Part shown: in pieces, positions 31,298 through 39,958 of the stretch
Layout of the letters: each line of letters begins with the position of its first letter
Position numbering within the stretch: position 1 is the stretch's first letter
From: Bauldia sp.
Lineage (GTDB): Bacteria; Pseudomonadota; Alphaproteobacteria; Rhizobiales; Kaistiaceae
NCBI GenBank assembly: GCA_028284325.1
Contig: JANQRX010000003.1
Coordinates: 1-64,000, forward strand
Direction of reading: 5' to 3'
Length of the DNA: 64,000 bases
The notes under the pieces: generated by a model
Told to the model about the DNA's origin: nothing
Database searches by the model: none
Seen by the model: only the letters and a program-made list of their open reading frames with translations
Made by a program: the position numbers and the translations under genes

Positions 31298-31840
31298 ATG
31301 GCTGACGTAATTCCGCCCGACGGATCTCGCGCCAACGGCGAGGCCGAGCCGCGGCGGCAGATCGAGTCCTTCGACCGGTCGGCCGAGATCGTGCTGATCG
31401 AGCTGCTCTTCTTCGCCTATCGCGATTTCACGTCCGACCCCGACGCGATCCTCGAATCCTACGGTTTCGGACGGGCCCACCACCGTGTTCTGCATTTCGT
31501 GAATCGGCATCCCGGCATGCCCGTCGCCAAGCTGCTCCGCATCCTGCGCATCACCAAACAGAGCCTCGGTCGGGTTCTGAAGCAGCTCATCGACAAGGGA
31601 TTCGTCGAGCAGCGACCCGGGCCGCGCGACCGCCGACAGCGTCTCCTGTTCGCGACCGCGGCCGGCCGCGATCTGGCCGCCCGCCTGCTGGAGCCGCAGG
31701 TGCAGCGGGTGCAGCACGCCATCGAGGCACTTCCCGAGGCGCGTCGCGGCACAGCCAGGCAGTTCCTCGAAGCCATGATCGACGAAGCGGAGCGGAGCAG
31801 CGTGGTTGACTTCGTCGGCGCGCCGCCCGAACGGCCATGA
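31298..31840 (+). CDS. MarR-family regulator (PetP-like position)
   Basis: Winged-helix regulator of 180 residues. The N-terminal 25 residues are polar. The MarR core runs from about residue 45, with HHRVLHFVNRHPGMPVAKLL, recognition helix ITKQSLGRVLKQLIDKGFV, and the wing PRDRRQRLLFATAAG. Its stop overlaps the start of an OmpR-type regulator (ATGA). A MarR plus OmpR pair followed by a kinase resembles the PetP-PetR arrangement of Rhodobacter capsulatus, where the pair is needed for cytochrome bc1. Here the bc1 genes are 15 kb away. The link is an inference. Confidence 0.88.
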   Translation: MADVIPPDGSRANGEAEPRRQIESFDRSAEIVLIELLFFAYRDFTSDPDAILESYGFGRAHHRVLHFVNRHPGMPVAKLLRILRITKQSLGRVLKQLIDKGFVEQRPGPRDRRQRLLFATAAGRDLAARLLEPQVQRVQHAIEALPEARRGTARQFLEAMIDEAERSSVVDFVGAPPERP

Positions 31841-32571
31841 ACGCGCCTGTTCGCGAACGCGACGAGGCGGACACGAACCCGGCTCTCGACGACAGCGCAC
31901 CGCATCTCCTGGTCGTCGACGACGATCGCCGCATCCGTGATCTCCTCACGCGCTATCTCGGCGACCACGGCTACCGGGTCACCGCCGCCGCCGACGCAGA
32001 GGAGGCGCGACGCCACCTGGGCGGCCTCGCCTTCGATCTCCTCATCGTCGACGTGATGATGCCCGGCGAGGACGGAATCTCGCTGGTTGCCGCGCTGCGC
32101 GACGACTTGGAGGTGCCGATCCTGATGCTGACGGCCAGGTCCGAGCTTGAAAGCCGCATTGCCGGTCTCGAAGCCGGCGCCGACGACTACTTGGCCAAAC
32201 CGTTCGATCCGCGCGAACTGCTTCTGCGCATCGGCAGCATCCTGAAGCGGGCCGTCCAGCCGGATCAGCCCCTGATCGAACAGATCACCTTCGGGCCGTT
32301 CGTCTTCAACCGCGAGAGGCTGGAACTCCGGCGCGGCGCCGAGGTCATCCATCTCACCGACCGCGAGAAGCAGATCATGGCCATCTTCGCGGCCGCGCCC
32401 GGCGACACCGTGCGGCGCGACACCCTGATGACCGTCAATGGTCCGGCCGGCGAACGCACGGTCGACGTGCAGATCAACCGCCTTCGGCGCAAGATCGAAA
32501 CCGATCCCGCCAATCCTCTTTACCTGCAGACGGTTCGCGGCGTCGGTTACCGCCTCGCCGTGGCCGGCTGA
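31837..32571 (+). CDS. OmpR-family two-component response regulator
   Basis: Protein of 244 residues. An N-terminal receiver domain has the acidic pair in LLVVDDDRR, the phosphorylated aspartate at LLIVDVMMPGEDG (near residue 72), the threonine at LMLTAR and the lysine at LAKPFDPREL. A winged-helix output domain follows (LTDREKQIMAIFAAAPG, ERTVDVQINRLRRKIE, TVRGVGYRL). It is translationally coupled to the MarR-family gene and precedes its probable cognate kinase. The position matches PetR of Rhodobacter. Confidence 0.94.
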   Translation: MNAPVRERDEADTNPALDDSAPHLLVVDDDRRIRDLLTRYLGDHGYRVTAAADAEEARRHLGGLAFDLLIVDVMMPGEDGISLVAALRDDLEVPILMLTARSELESRIAGLEAGADDYLAKPFDPRELLLRIGSILKRAVQPDQPLIEQITFGPFVFNRERLELRRGAEVIHLTDREKQIMAIFAAAPGDTVRRDTLMTVNGPAGERTVDVQINRLRRKIETDPANPLYLQTVRGVGYRLAVAG

Positions 32572-32670
32572 ACGGAGGCCGCCCTGGTCGCAACCGTCGA
32601 ACAACCGCGTGAGCAGGTCAGGAGCCCCCCGAGGCGGTTCGCCTCCTTCCTCGCGCGCTCGCTGAAAACG

Positions 32671-33963
32671 GTGATGCCGGCCGGCCTGTTCGCCCGGTCG
32701 CTGATCATCATCATCGCGCCGGTGGTGGCGCTGCAGGCTGCGGTCGGTTTCGTATTCATGGAGCGCCACTGGCAAACCGTCACCGCCCAGTTGTCGCGCG
32801 CGATGGTCGCCGACGTTGCCGCAGTCATCGATATCATCGAGCGCTATCCCCAGGATCCGGATTTCCAGACCGTCACCGACATCGCACGCGATCAGCTTGG
32901 CCTCAACATTGCGCTCCTGCCCGACGACGGATTGCCGGCGGCGGGACCGAAACCCTTCTTCTCCCCGCTCGACCGCCTGATCAGCCGCGAAATCGGCCGC
33001 CAGATCGGACGACCGTTCTGGATCGATACGGTAGGACGGTCGAGCCTTGTCGAGATTCGCATCCAACTCGACACGCACATCCTGCGCGTCTTCGCGCGTC
33101 GCAGCCAGACCTATGCTTCCAACTCGCTGATCTTCGTCTCCTGGATGGCGGCCACGAGCATCGTCCTGCTCGCCATTGCGATTGTCTTCCTGCGTAACCA
33201 GATCCGTCCGATCCTCAGGCTTGCCGCCGCCGTCGACAATTTCGGCAAGGGCCGGGCCGTGCCCGACTTCCCCGTCCGTGGCGCGCGCGAAGTCCGCCAG
33301 GCGACGGTGGCATTCCACAAGATGCGGCGGCGCGTCGAACGGCAGATCGATCAACGCACGTCGATGCTGGCCGGCGTGAGCCACGACCTGCGGACCGTGC
33401 TGACGCGGTTCCGCCTACAACTTGCGCTGATCGAAGACGACACCGACGTCAGCGAACTCGTCCGCGACGTCGACAATATGAACCGGATGTTGGAGGTCTA
33501 TCTGGATTTCGCCCGCGGCGATGCCGGCGAAGATACGGTGGCCACCGATGTCGCCGCCATGCTTCAGAGCGTTTGCGACGACGCCAGCGCCGGCGACCGC
33601 CTGACGACGACCTATGCGGGCGATCCCGTCGTCAAGGTGCGACCACAGGCGCTTCGCCGGCTTCTCGACAACCTCGTGGGCAACGGCCTGCGCTACGCCG
33701 GAACGGTCACAGTCGCGGCCACCAACGCAGCCGGCTATCTCAAGATCGTCGTCGACGATGATGGTCCCGGCATTCCCTTCGACGAACGCGACGCCGTCTT
33801 CAAGCCGTTCTACCGGCTCGACCATGCCCGCAACATCGAGGACAGCGGCACCGGTCTTGGCCTGCCGATCGCGCGCGACATCGCTCGCAGCCACGGCGGC
33901 GACATCGAACTGATGGACAGCCCCGAGGGCGGCCTGCGCGCGGTCGTGACGATCCCGACCTGA
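32671..33963 (+). CDS. EnvZ-like sensor histidine kinase
   Basis: Membrane kinase of about 430 residues counted from GTG 32671. Two hydrophobic segments (LIIIIAPVVALQAAVGFVF and VSWMAATSIVLLAIAIVFL) enclose a periplasmic domain of roughly 115 residues. A HAMP linker, the H-box VSHDLRTVLTRF (His near residue 238), the N-box LLDNLVGNGLRY and the G-boxes DDDGPGIP and GTGLGLPIA follow. In the H-box the usual proline after RT is valine. The reading frame stays open and well biased back to the response regulator's stop, and GGAGG stands before a CTG at 32584. The true start may therefore be upstream, giving 29 more residues. Confidence 0.9.
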   Translation: MMPAGLFARSLIIIIAPVVALQAAVGFVFMERHWQTVTAQLSRAMVADVAAVIDIIERYPQDPDFQTVTDIARDQLGLNIALLPDDGLPAAGPKPFFSPLDRLISREIGRQIGRPFWIDTVGRSSLVEIRIQLDTHILRVFARRSQTYASNSLIFVSWMAATSIVLLAIAIVFLRNQIRPILRLAAAVDNFGKGRAVPDFPVRGAREVRQATVAFHKMRRRVERQIDQRTSMLAGVSHDLRTVLTRFRLQLALIEDDTDVSELVRDVDNMNRMLEVYLDFARGDAGEDTVATDVAAMLQSVCDDASAGDRLTTTYAGDPVVKVRPQALRRLLDNLVGNGLRYAGTVTVAATNAAGYLKIVVDDDGPGIPFDERDAVFKPFYRLDHARNIEDSGTGLGLPIARDIARSHGGDIELMDSPEGGLRAVVTIPT

Positions 33964-33966
33964 TCG

Positions 33967-34317
33967 CTAGAACAGGTGCGCACCATTGGGCACGGCGCGT
34001 TCCGGCGCGACCAGCACCACCTGCCCGTCCTCGTCGGGGAAGCCGAGCGTGAGCACCTCCGACATGACGGGCCCGATCTGCCGCGGCGGGAAGTTGACCA
34101 CCGCCGCAACCTGTCGGCCGACCAGCGACTCCATCGTATAGAGGTCGGTCACCTGCGCCGACGAGGTGCGAACGCCGATCTCCGGTCCGAAGTTGACGCG
34201 CATGCGATAGGCCGGCTTGCGCGCTTCCGGAAACGGGCTGACCTCGACGATCGTGCCGACGCGAATATCCACGCGCAGGAAGTCGTCGAAGGTGATCCGC
34301 GCCGCGCCCTCGCTCAC
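33967..34317 (-). CDS. csaA: CsaA-family tRNA-binding / export chaperone protein
   Basis: Small OB-fold protein of 116 residues, related to the tRNA-binding domain of methionyl- and phenylalanyl-tRNA synthetases. Conserved blocks are DDFLRVDIRVGTIVE near the start, VNFPPRQIGPVMSEVLTLGF, and VPNGAHLF at the end. CsaA of Bacillus is reported as a secretion-related chaperone. The start is GTG 34317, and it overlaps the proC stop codon (GTGA), so the two are coupled. Three bases separate its stop from the kinase gene's end (convergent). Confidence 0.87.
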   Translation of the reverse strand: MSEGAARITFDDFLRVDIRVGTIVEVSPFPEARKPAYRMRVNFGPEIGVRTSSAQVTDLYTMESLVGRQVAAVVNFPPRQIGPVMSEVLTLGFPDEDGQVVLVAPERAVPNGAHLF

Positions 34318-35183
34318 GACGGATCGCCCTCCTCCGGCGTTGGAGACGACAGTTCGCGCGAGCGCCGGGTCGCCGCCGCCACCGCCCTGGCCACGAGATC
34401 CGGGACACCGTTATCCGCCATCAGCACGGCGAGTGCCGCGGCCGTGGTGCCGTTGGGCGAGGTGACCCGTTCGCGCAGCACGGCGGCGGTTTCGTCCGAC
34501 TGCGTCAGAAGCGCGCCAGCGCCCTCGATCGTGGCAGCCGCCAGACGTTCGGCCGTGTCCCGGTCGAGGCCCTCGGCGACACCAGCGGCGGCAAGCGCCT
34601 CGGCAAGCAGAAAGACGTAGGCCGGCCCCGAGCCCGAAACGGCGGTCGCGACATCGATCAATGCTTCGTTGTCGACCCACACGACTTCGCCGACGGCGGC
34701 GAGCAACCCGGTCGCCAGCAGCCTGTCGGCCTCGCCGGTCCCGGCGGTCGCCACACAGGCCGACGCGCCGAGGCCGATCTGGGCGGGCGTGTTGGGGATG
34801 CAGCGCACGACGGTTGCGTGGTCGAGACCCGCCTGCAACGTCGCCATGGTCGCGCCGGCAACAACCGACAGCGTCAGGGTGTCCTGACGTATCGAGGGCT
34901 TCAGGCCGGGCAGCACCTCACCCACGATCTGCGGCTTGACCCCGATGACGATGACGCGCGGCGCGACCTCAGGCGCGAGGCGCGGCTCGGTTGCGAGCCC
35001 GGCTGCTTCGAGGGCGGACTGATGATCGGGGCGCGGGGCGGGATCGATGACCCGAAGGCTCGACGGCAGGACGCCGACATCGATCCAGCGGCGCAGCAGC
35101 GCCATACCCATGTTGCCGGCCCCGACCAGCACCAGCGGTCGTTCCGGCTTGAACGCGGCCGCAAGATCGTCGACGCCGTTCAT
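34314..35183 (-). CDS. proC: Pyrroline-5-carboxylate reductase
   Basis: Last enzyme of proline synthesis; 289 residues from ATG 35183. The N-terminal Rossmann domain has LVLVGAGNMGMALLRRW. The middle carries VIVIGVKPQ and RCIPNTPAQIG. The C-terminal dimerisation and substrate domain has AVSGSGPAYVFLLAEALAAA and VTSPNGTTAAAL. The frame is open 27 codons upstream, overlapping the YbjN-like gene's end, but the family start is MNGVDD. It lies 14 bases after the YbjN-like gene and overlaps csaA. Confidence 0.95.
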   Translation of the reverse strand: MNGVDDLAAAFKPERPLVLVGAGNMGMALLRRWIDVGVLPSSLRVIDPAPRPDHQSALEAAGLATEPRLAPEVAPRVIVIGVKPQIVGEVLPGLKPSIRQDTLTLSVVAGATMATLQAGLDHATVVRCIPNTPAQIGLGASACVATAGTGEADRLLATGLLAAVGEVVWVDNEALIDVATAVSGSGPAYVFLLAEALAAAGVAEGLDRDTAERLAAATIEGAGALLTQSDETAAVLRERVTSPNGTTAAALAVLMADNGVPDLVARAVAAATRRSRELSSPTPEEGDPS

Positions 35184-35197
35184 GGAAGAGGCCCGGC

Positions 35198-35698
35198 TCA
35201 GGCCTCGCCGACCGTCTCGAACAGGACCGTGTCCAGCGCCTCGCGCGCCGACTTGCCCGCCCACACGACGAACTGGAAAGCCTGAAAGTAGCGCTCGCAG
35301 GCTTCGACCGCCGTAAGCAGCAACCGCTCGGCCTGCTGGAAAGTCGGCTCGGCCCCGCCCGACAGGAGCAGCGCCTGCCGATACATGACGACGCCCTCAT
35401 TGCTCCACAGGTCGAAATGCCCGATCCACATCTGTTCGTTGACCGCCGACATCAGGCGCATCACTTCGACCCTGCGCGACTCGGGAACCTTCAGGTCGAA
35501 GGCGCAGGCGACGTGCAAAGCCTCGCGATCGTCCATCCAGGAAAACGAAACGTGGTAGTCGCACCAGCCGCCGGCAATCGAGATCGTGATCTCGTCTTCA
35601 CCGCTACGTTCAAAGGCCCAGTCGTTCAGCGAGGCAATGTTCTCGATAACGTCGACCGGGTGGGCCTCTCGTTCCTGCTCAAGTTCGATGTAGGTCAT
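35198..35698 (-). CDS. YbjN-domain protein
   Basis: Cytoplasmic protein of 166 residues with the YbjN fold, related to type III secretion chaperones. The N-terminal part reads DVIENIASLNDWAFERSGED, and the central part LHVACAFDLKVPESRRVEV. The C-terminal ACERYFQAFQFVVWAGKSAR is the most conserved block in alphaproteobacteria. It regularly stands before proC in this class, as here. The function is not known. The 204 bases upstream of it hold nothing I can identify. Confidence 0.83.
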   Translation of the reverse strand: MTYIELEQEREAHPVDVIENIASLNDWAFERSGEDEITISIAGGWCDYHVSFSWMDDREALHVACAFDLKVPESRRVEVMRLMSAVNEQMWIGHFDLWSNEGVVMYRQALLLSGGAEPTFQQAERLLLTAVEACERYFQAFQFVVWAGKSAREALDTVLFETVGEA

Positions 35699-35902
35699 GG
35701 CGGACCTCGCGGTGGCTGGAGGGATCGAAAGCGACGCTACGACTGCTAAAACCGTTGTCAGGCATCGGCGCCATCAGCGGGCGATGAACCGCGAATCCTT
35801 GTTGAGAATCAGTATATAGGCGGGCACGCCTGACGAGCCACAAGAGATTGCGGCTGTCACCTATTTTTCACAAATGTGTTCGGGGCGTGGCGCCGACGTT
35901 GG

Positions 35903-36262
35903 CTACTTCGCCGGCTTGCTGTCACCCGACGAGGCGGCGGCACGCTTGCGCGGCGCCCGCTTCGGCTTGGCCTTGGCCGACCCCGCATCGGCAGCGGTCT
36001 TGCCACCGCCAAGGGCGGCGACCTGCTTCTCCAGCTCGGTGATGCGGCGTTTGAGCGCCGTGTTTTCGCTCCGCGCCTTCGACGCCAGGTCGCGAACGAC
36101 GTCGAATTCCTCGCGCTTGACCAGGTCCATGTCGGCCACGAACTGTTCGACCTGGGTGCGCATCGCCGTCTCGGCTTCGCGTTTCACGCCCTGCGCCACG
36201 TTCGCGGCATCGCCCATCAGCCGGGCCATTTCGTCGAACAGGCGGTTGGAAGTCTGGGTCAT
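35903..36262 (-). CDS. BMFP-domain (UbiK-like) accessory protein
   Basis: Protein of 119 residues from ATG 36262. The N-terminal 80 residues form an amphipathic helix and coiled coil (FDEMARLMGDAANVAQGVKR, VKREEFDVVRDLASKA, ENTALKRRITELEKQVAALG) matching the BMFP family. UbiK, a member of this family, helps aerobic ubiquinone synthesis and binds membranes. The C-terminal 35 residues are a lysine/alanine-rich tail. It is divergent from lgt across 166 bases. Assignment to UbiK itself is likely, not proven. Confidence 0.8.
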   Translation of the reverse strand: MTQTSNRLFDEMARLMGDAANVAQGVKREAETAMRTQVEQFVADMDLVKREEFDVVRDLASKARSENTALKRRITELEKQVAALGGGKTAADAGSAKAKPKRAPRKRAAASSGDSKPAK

Positions 36263-36428
36263 GGTGTATCTCCGCTGCGCGCACGCATGCAGGGTACTAT
36301 GGGGATGGCCCACAGCCCTCGCAAGGGCGACCGCCGCCACGAGCACCCGCGGAAGTTTGATCGCCTGCGACTTGACCGCCGGGTGCGGCCGGGCGCAAGT
36401 GAGCCCACACGAGGACAGGACGTTCATC

Positions 36429-37250
36429 ATGCCGTTGCCCGAGATCGATCCGGTGCTGATCGCGATCGGTCCGTTCGCCATCCGCTGGTACGCGCTGGCC
36501 TACATCGTCGGCATCCTGCTTGGCTGGTGGTACGCACGGACGCTCGCCGCCGATCGGCGGATCTGGGGCCCCGGCGGCTCGCCGATGACGCCCGCCGACA
36601 TCGACGACTTCGTCGTCTGGGCGACGATCGGCATCATCGGCGGCGGCCGGCTGGGCTACGTCCTCTTCTACGACCTGCCGCGCTTCATCGACCACCCGCT
36701 AGAAATCTTCGCCATATGGCAGGGCGGGATGTCCTTCCACGGCGGCTTCCTGGGCACGATCGCCGCCATGGTCTGGTTCGCCCACAGCCGCGCGATTCCC
36801 GTCTGGTCGCTGATCGACGTGATCGCACCGTCCGTCACTTTCGGGCTTTTTCTCGGCCGTATGGCGAACTTCATCAACGGCGAGCTGTTCGGCCGGATCA
36901 CCGACGTACCGTGGGCGTTCGTGTTTCCCGCCGGCGGGCCGGAGCCCCGCCATCCGAGCCAGCTCTACGAAGCAGCGCTGGAAGGCGTCGCACTGTTCCT
37001 GCTCCTGCGCTGGCTCACCCACCGCGCCGGCAAGCTGGAAACGCCGGGCTTCGTAGCCGGCGCCTTCGCGACAGCCTACGGCGCCGCCCGCATCCTTGTC
37101 GAGTTCTTCCGCGAGCCGGATTTCCACATCGGCTATCTTGCCGGCGGCCTGACAATGGGCATGGTGTTGTCCGTTCCCATGATCATCGCGGGGCTCGCCG
37201 TCATGGTGTGGTCGTCGCGGCGCGCCGACAGGACCTTGCCATCCACATGA
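36429..37250 (+). CDS. lgt: Prolipoprotein diacylglyceryl transferase
   Basis: Inner-membrane enzyme that transfers diacylglycerol to the lipobox cysteine, the first step of lipoprotein maturation. It has 273 residues and about seven hydrophobic segments. Landmarks are WYALAYIVGILLGWWYAR, GGRLGYVLFYD, SFHGGFLG (catalytic histidine region), the Lgt signature GRMANFINGELFGR, and HPSQLYEA. ATG 36429 follows GAGGACAGG. Its TGA overlaps the ATG of the next gene (37247-37250), and pgeF overlaps that in turn. Confidence 0.96.
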   Translation: MPLPEIDPVLIAIGPFAIRWYALAYIVGILLGWWYARTLAADRRIWGPGGSPMTPADIDDFVVWATIGIIGGGRLGYVLFYDLPRFIDHPLEIFAIWQGGMSFHGGFLGTIAAMVWFAHSRAIPVWSLIDVIAPSVTFGLFLGRMANFINGELFGRITDVPWAFVFPAGGPEPRHPSQLYEAALEGVALFLLLRWLTHRAGKLETPGFVAGAFATAYGAARILVEFFREPDFHIGYLAGGLTMGMVLSVPMIIAGLAVMVWSSRRADRTLPST

Positions 37251-38500
37251 CACCGCTTGCCGAAAAGCTCGTCCGGCAGATCGAGACCTCCGGCCCGATC
37301 AGCGTCGCCACCTTCATGGGCGCGTGCCTGGGCGATCCCGACCACGGCTACTACATGCGCCGCGAGGCCTTCGGCGCCGCCGGCGACTTCGTCACCGCGC
37401 CCGAAGTCAGCCAGATGTTCGGGGAACTGGTCGGCTTGTGGGCCGTGGCAACGTGGGAGCTGATGGGCGAGCCCGCGGACTTCGCCTTCGTCGAGCTCGG
37501 CCCCGGCCGCGGCACGCTCATGGCCGACATGGTCCGCACCGCCCTGGTGAAGCCCGACTTCCTGCGCGCGGCGAGCTACCATCTGGTTGAGATGAGCCCG
37601 CGTCTTCGCGACGTGCAGAAGCAGACGCTCGCCCCCACCGGCCTCGCCTTCCAGTGGCATGAGCGGATCGACGACATCCGCCGCACCCCGGCGATCATCG
37701 TCGCCAACGAGTTCTTCGACGCCCTGCCCGTGCGGCAGTTCCAGCGCCACGACGGCGCCTGGGCAGAACGCGTCATCGGTCTCGATGACGAGGGCCGGCT
37801 CAAGATCGGGCTGGCACCGGTGGAGCGCCAGCCCGGCGGCCCGGACCTGCCGGACGGAACGATCGTCGAAGCCTCGCCGCTGGGGAACGCGGTCATGGAG
37901 CGGCTTGCCGGGCGTCTCGTGGCGGACGGCGGCGCGCTGCTTGCGATCGACTACGGCGCCGCGCAGCCGGGAACCGGCAGCACGTTGCAGGCCGTCCGCG
38001 ACCACACTTATCAGGACCCGCTGGACGCGCCCGGCGAAGCCGATCTGACCGCCCATGTCGACTTCTCGGCCCTGACCCGGGCCGCCCGCAACGGCGGCGC
38101 CGAACCACGCCCGCTGATGTCCCAGGGGGAGTTCCTGCTGCGGCTCGGTCTGGTCGAGCGCGCCGAGGTTCTGGGCCGCGGCAAGGATGCCGCCACGCGC
38201 GACCGGGTCGCCACCGCCATGAAGCGTCTCGCCGACCCGAAGGCGATGGGCGAGCTGTTCAAGGCATTCGCCGTCGGCGCACGTGGCCTTCGCCTGCCGG
38301 TCTTCGACCCGCCACCACCGACCGAGACGGGCGACTCGACCGGGACGGCCGAACCGTCCGGCGAGACCGAAACCGCCGACAAGCCCGCGCCACAATCGAC
38401 CAAGGCCGCACGCAAGTCCGGTGCGAAGCGCAAGCGATCCGGTAAACGCAAGGCGAAACCTTCGCCGGGCCACGACAAAGACCGGCCGACCCGACATTGA
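37247..38500 (+). CDS. MidA/NDUFAF7-type SAM-dependent methyltransferase
   Basis: About 417 residues. The domain of COG1565/DUF185 is clear: GDPDHGYYMRREAFGAAGDF, the SAM-binding FAFVELGPGRGTLMADM, and IIVANEFFDALPVRQF. The mitochondrial relative NDUFAF7 methylates an arginine of complex I; the bacterial substrate is not known to me. The last 65 residues, from about 353, are an acidic then lysine-rich tail (KAARKSGAKRKRSGKRKAKP) not part of the family. The ATG overlaps the lgt stop, and its TGA overlaps the TTG start of pgeF. Confidence 0.9.
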   Translation: MTPLAEKLVRQIETSGPISVATFMGACLGDPDHGYYMRREAFGAAGDFVTAPEVSQMFGELVGLWAVATWELMGEPADFAFVELGPGRGTLMADMVRTALVKPDFLRAASYHLVEMSPRLRDVQKQTLAPTGLAFQWHERIDDIRRTPAIIVANEFFDALPVRQFQRHDGAWAERVIGLDDEGRLKIGLAPVERQPGGPDLPDGTIVEASPLGNAVMERLAGRLVADGGALLAIDYGAAQPGTGSTLQAVRDHTYQDPLDAPGEADLTAHVDFSALTRAARNGGAEPRPLMSQGEFLLRLGLVERAEVLGRGKDAATRDRVATAMKRLADPKAMGELFKAFAVGARGLRLPVFDPPPPTETGDSTGTAEPSGETETADKPAPQSTKAARKSGAKRKRSGKRKAKPSPGHDKDRPTRH

Positions 38501-39270
38501 CGGCCCTCACCGACCCCGGCCTGACGGCCATCCCCGGACTCCGGCACGGCTTCTTCACCCGGCGCGGCGGCGTCTCCGACGGAGTCTATGCGAGCCTCAA
38601 TTGCGGGATCGGCTCGGACGATGATGCGGGCTCGGTCACGGAAAACCGTCGCCGCGTCGCCGCGGCCCTGACCGGTGAGGCGAACGCGCTGGCCACGCCC
38701 TATCAGGTGCACGGGGCCGAGGTCGCCGTCGTCGACGACACCTGGCCCTGGCGGGAACGCCCCAAGGCGGACGCAATCGTCACGACGCGCCGGGGCATCG
38801 CCGTGGCCGTCGGGACAGCGGATTGCGGACCGGTTCTCCTGTGCGATCCGCGAGCCGGCGTGATCGGTGCCGCCCATGCCGGGTGGCGCGGCGCGCGGGG
38901 CGGCGTTCTGGAAGCGGCGGTGGCGGCGATGGAAGGGCTCGGCGCCGATCGCCAGGCGATGACAGCGGTCCTCGGCCCGACCATCTCCCAGGCCAATTAC
39001 GAGGTCGGCGAGGACATGCGCGCCGCCTTCGATAACGACGACGCGCGCTGGTTCGTGCCCGCGGACCGGCCGGGCCATGCCCGCTTCGATCTGCCGGGCT
39101 ACATTGTCGCACGGCTGGAGACGGCCGGCGTCGGACAGGTCGGGCGCCTGCCGCACTGCACCTACGCCGACGCCGACAGTTTCTACTCCTACCGCCGCGC
39201 GACCCACCGCGGCGAAGCCGATTACGGGCGAATGCTCGCCGGGATCGCCCTTGTCGAGGGAGACGGCTGA
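38497..39270 (+). CDS. pgeF: Multicopper-type PgeF/YfiH purine nucleoside phosphorylase
   Basis: Protein of 257 residues in the family once called laccase-domain or polyphenol oxidase (YfiH). Members are now linked to peptidoglycan editing and to purine nucleoside phosphorolysis. Metal-binding elements are visible: YQVHGAEVAVVD, VGTADCGPVLLCD, AAHAGWRGARGG, and the late LPHCTYADADSFYSYRR. The start is a TTG overlapping the upstream stop (TTGA at 38497-38500), which shows translational coupling in lgt-midA-pgeF. Confidence 0.92.
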   Translation: MTALTDPGLTAIPGLRHGFFTRRGGVSDGVYASLNCGIGSDDDAGSVTENRRRVAAALTGEANALATPYQVHGAEVAVVDDTWPWRERPKADAIVTTRRGIAVAVGTADCGPVLLCDPRAGVIGAAHAGWRGARGGVLEAAVAAMEGLGADRQAMTAVLGPTISQANYEVGEDMRAAFDNDDARWFVPADRPGHARFDLPGYIVARLETAGVGQVGRLPHCTYADADSFYSYRRATHRGEADYGRMLAGIALVEGDG

Positions 39271-39331
39271 CCGGGTTGTCACCGTCGTTGGTTTACAGCT
39301 AGAACCGCCGCTCGCAGGAAAGGAAGCGCGC

Positions 39332-39844
39332 TTGCCCCTTGCCAGCCGAATTGCCGCCCTGGTCCTGCTCGCGATCGTCGTCGCCGGGTGCGCCTCGACC
39401 GAGCGCCCGCGCCTCGGCGGCGCCGGGCCCCCGACCATCAAAGTCTCGCAGTTCAAGGACCTGAGCACTGCCCCGGTGCGCGGCAACGCCGCGGTCTTCG
39501 CCTTTCGGCCGATCACTGGCGCGCCCGCCGAGATGATCTTCGCGCTCGAGGACTCCCTCGAGCGGGAAGCGGCGATCCGACGGATCAACGTGGCGCCGGT
39601 CGGCGATCCGTCCGTGACCTACACCGTCCAGGGCTACATCTCCGCCGTCGGCGATCCTCACAGCGCGCTGATGGTCTATGTCTGGGACATCTTCGACCAG
39701 AATGGCGTCTTCATCCACCGCCTGACGGGCCAGGAAGTGACCGGGGGCAGCGGCGCCGATCCCTGGGCCGGCGTGAGCAAGGCGACCATGGCCGCCGCGG
39801 CCCGCCAAACCATGGACGCGATGGCCACCTGGGTCCGCGCCTGA
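39332..39844 (+). CDS. Lipoprotein of unknown function
   Basis: Protein of 170 residues starting at TTG 39332, with AGGAAAGGAAG just upstream. A lipoprotein signal is clear: ALVLLAIVVAGCAST, with the lipid-modified cysteine near residue 20. The mature part is a mixed domain (FRPITGAPAEMIFALEDSLE, YTVQGYISAVGDPHSALMVY, HRLTGQEVTGG), ending in a helix. I recall similar lipoproteins after pgeF in other alphaproteobacteria but no known function. It would depend on Lgt, encoded three genes upstream. The frame opens further upstream in pgeF without a signal peptide, so the TTG is preferred. Confidence 0.78.
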   Translation: MPLASRIAALVLLAIVVAGCASTERPRLGGAGPPTIKVSQFKDLSTAPVRGNAAVFAFRPITGAPAEMIFALEDSLEREAAIRRINVAPVGDPSVTYTVQGYISAVGDPHSALMVYVWDIFDQNGVFIHRLTGQEVTGGSGADPWAGVSKATMAAAARQTMDAMATWVRA

Positions 39845-39958
39845 TCGCCGGAGCACAAGGAATTTGCCTTTGCCGCCCGGAGGTTGCTAAAAGCCGCGGG
39901 CACCTGGGGGATCGAGTCCGCTGGCGCCTTCGGCGGACGAAACGGGGCTGAATCCGAC

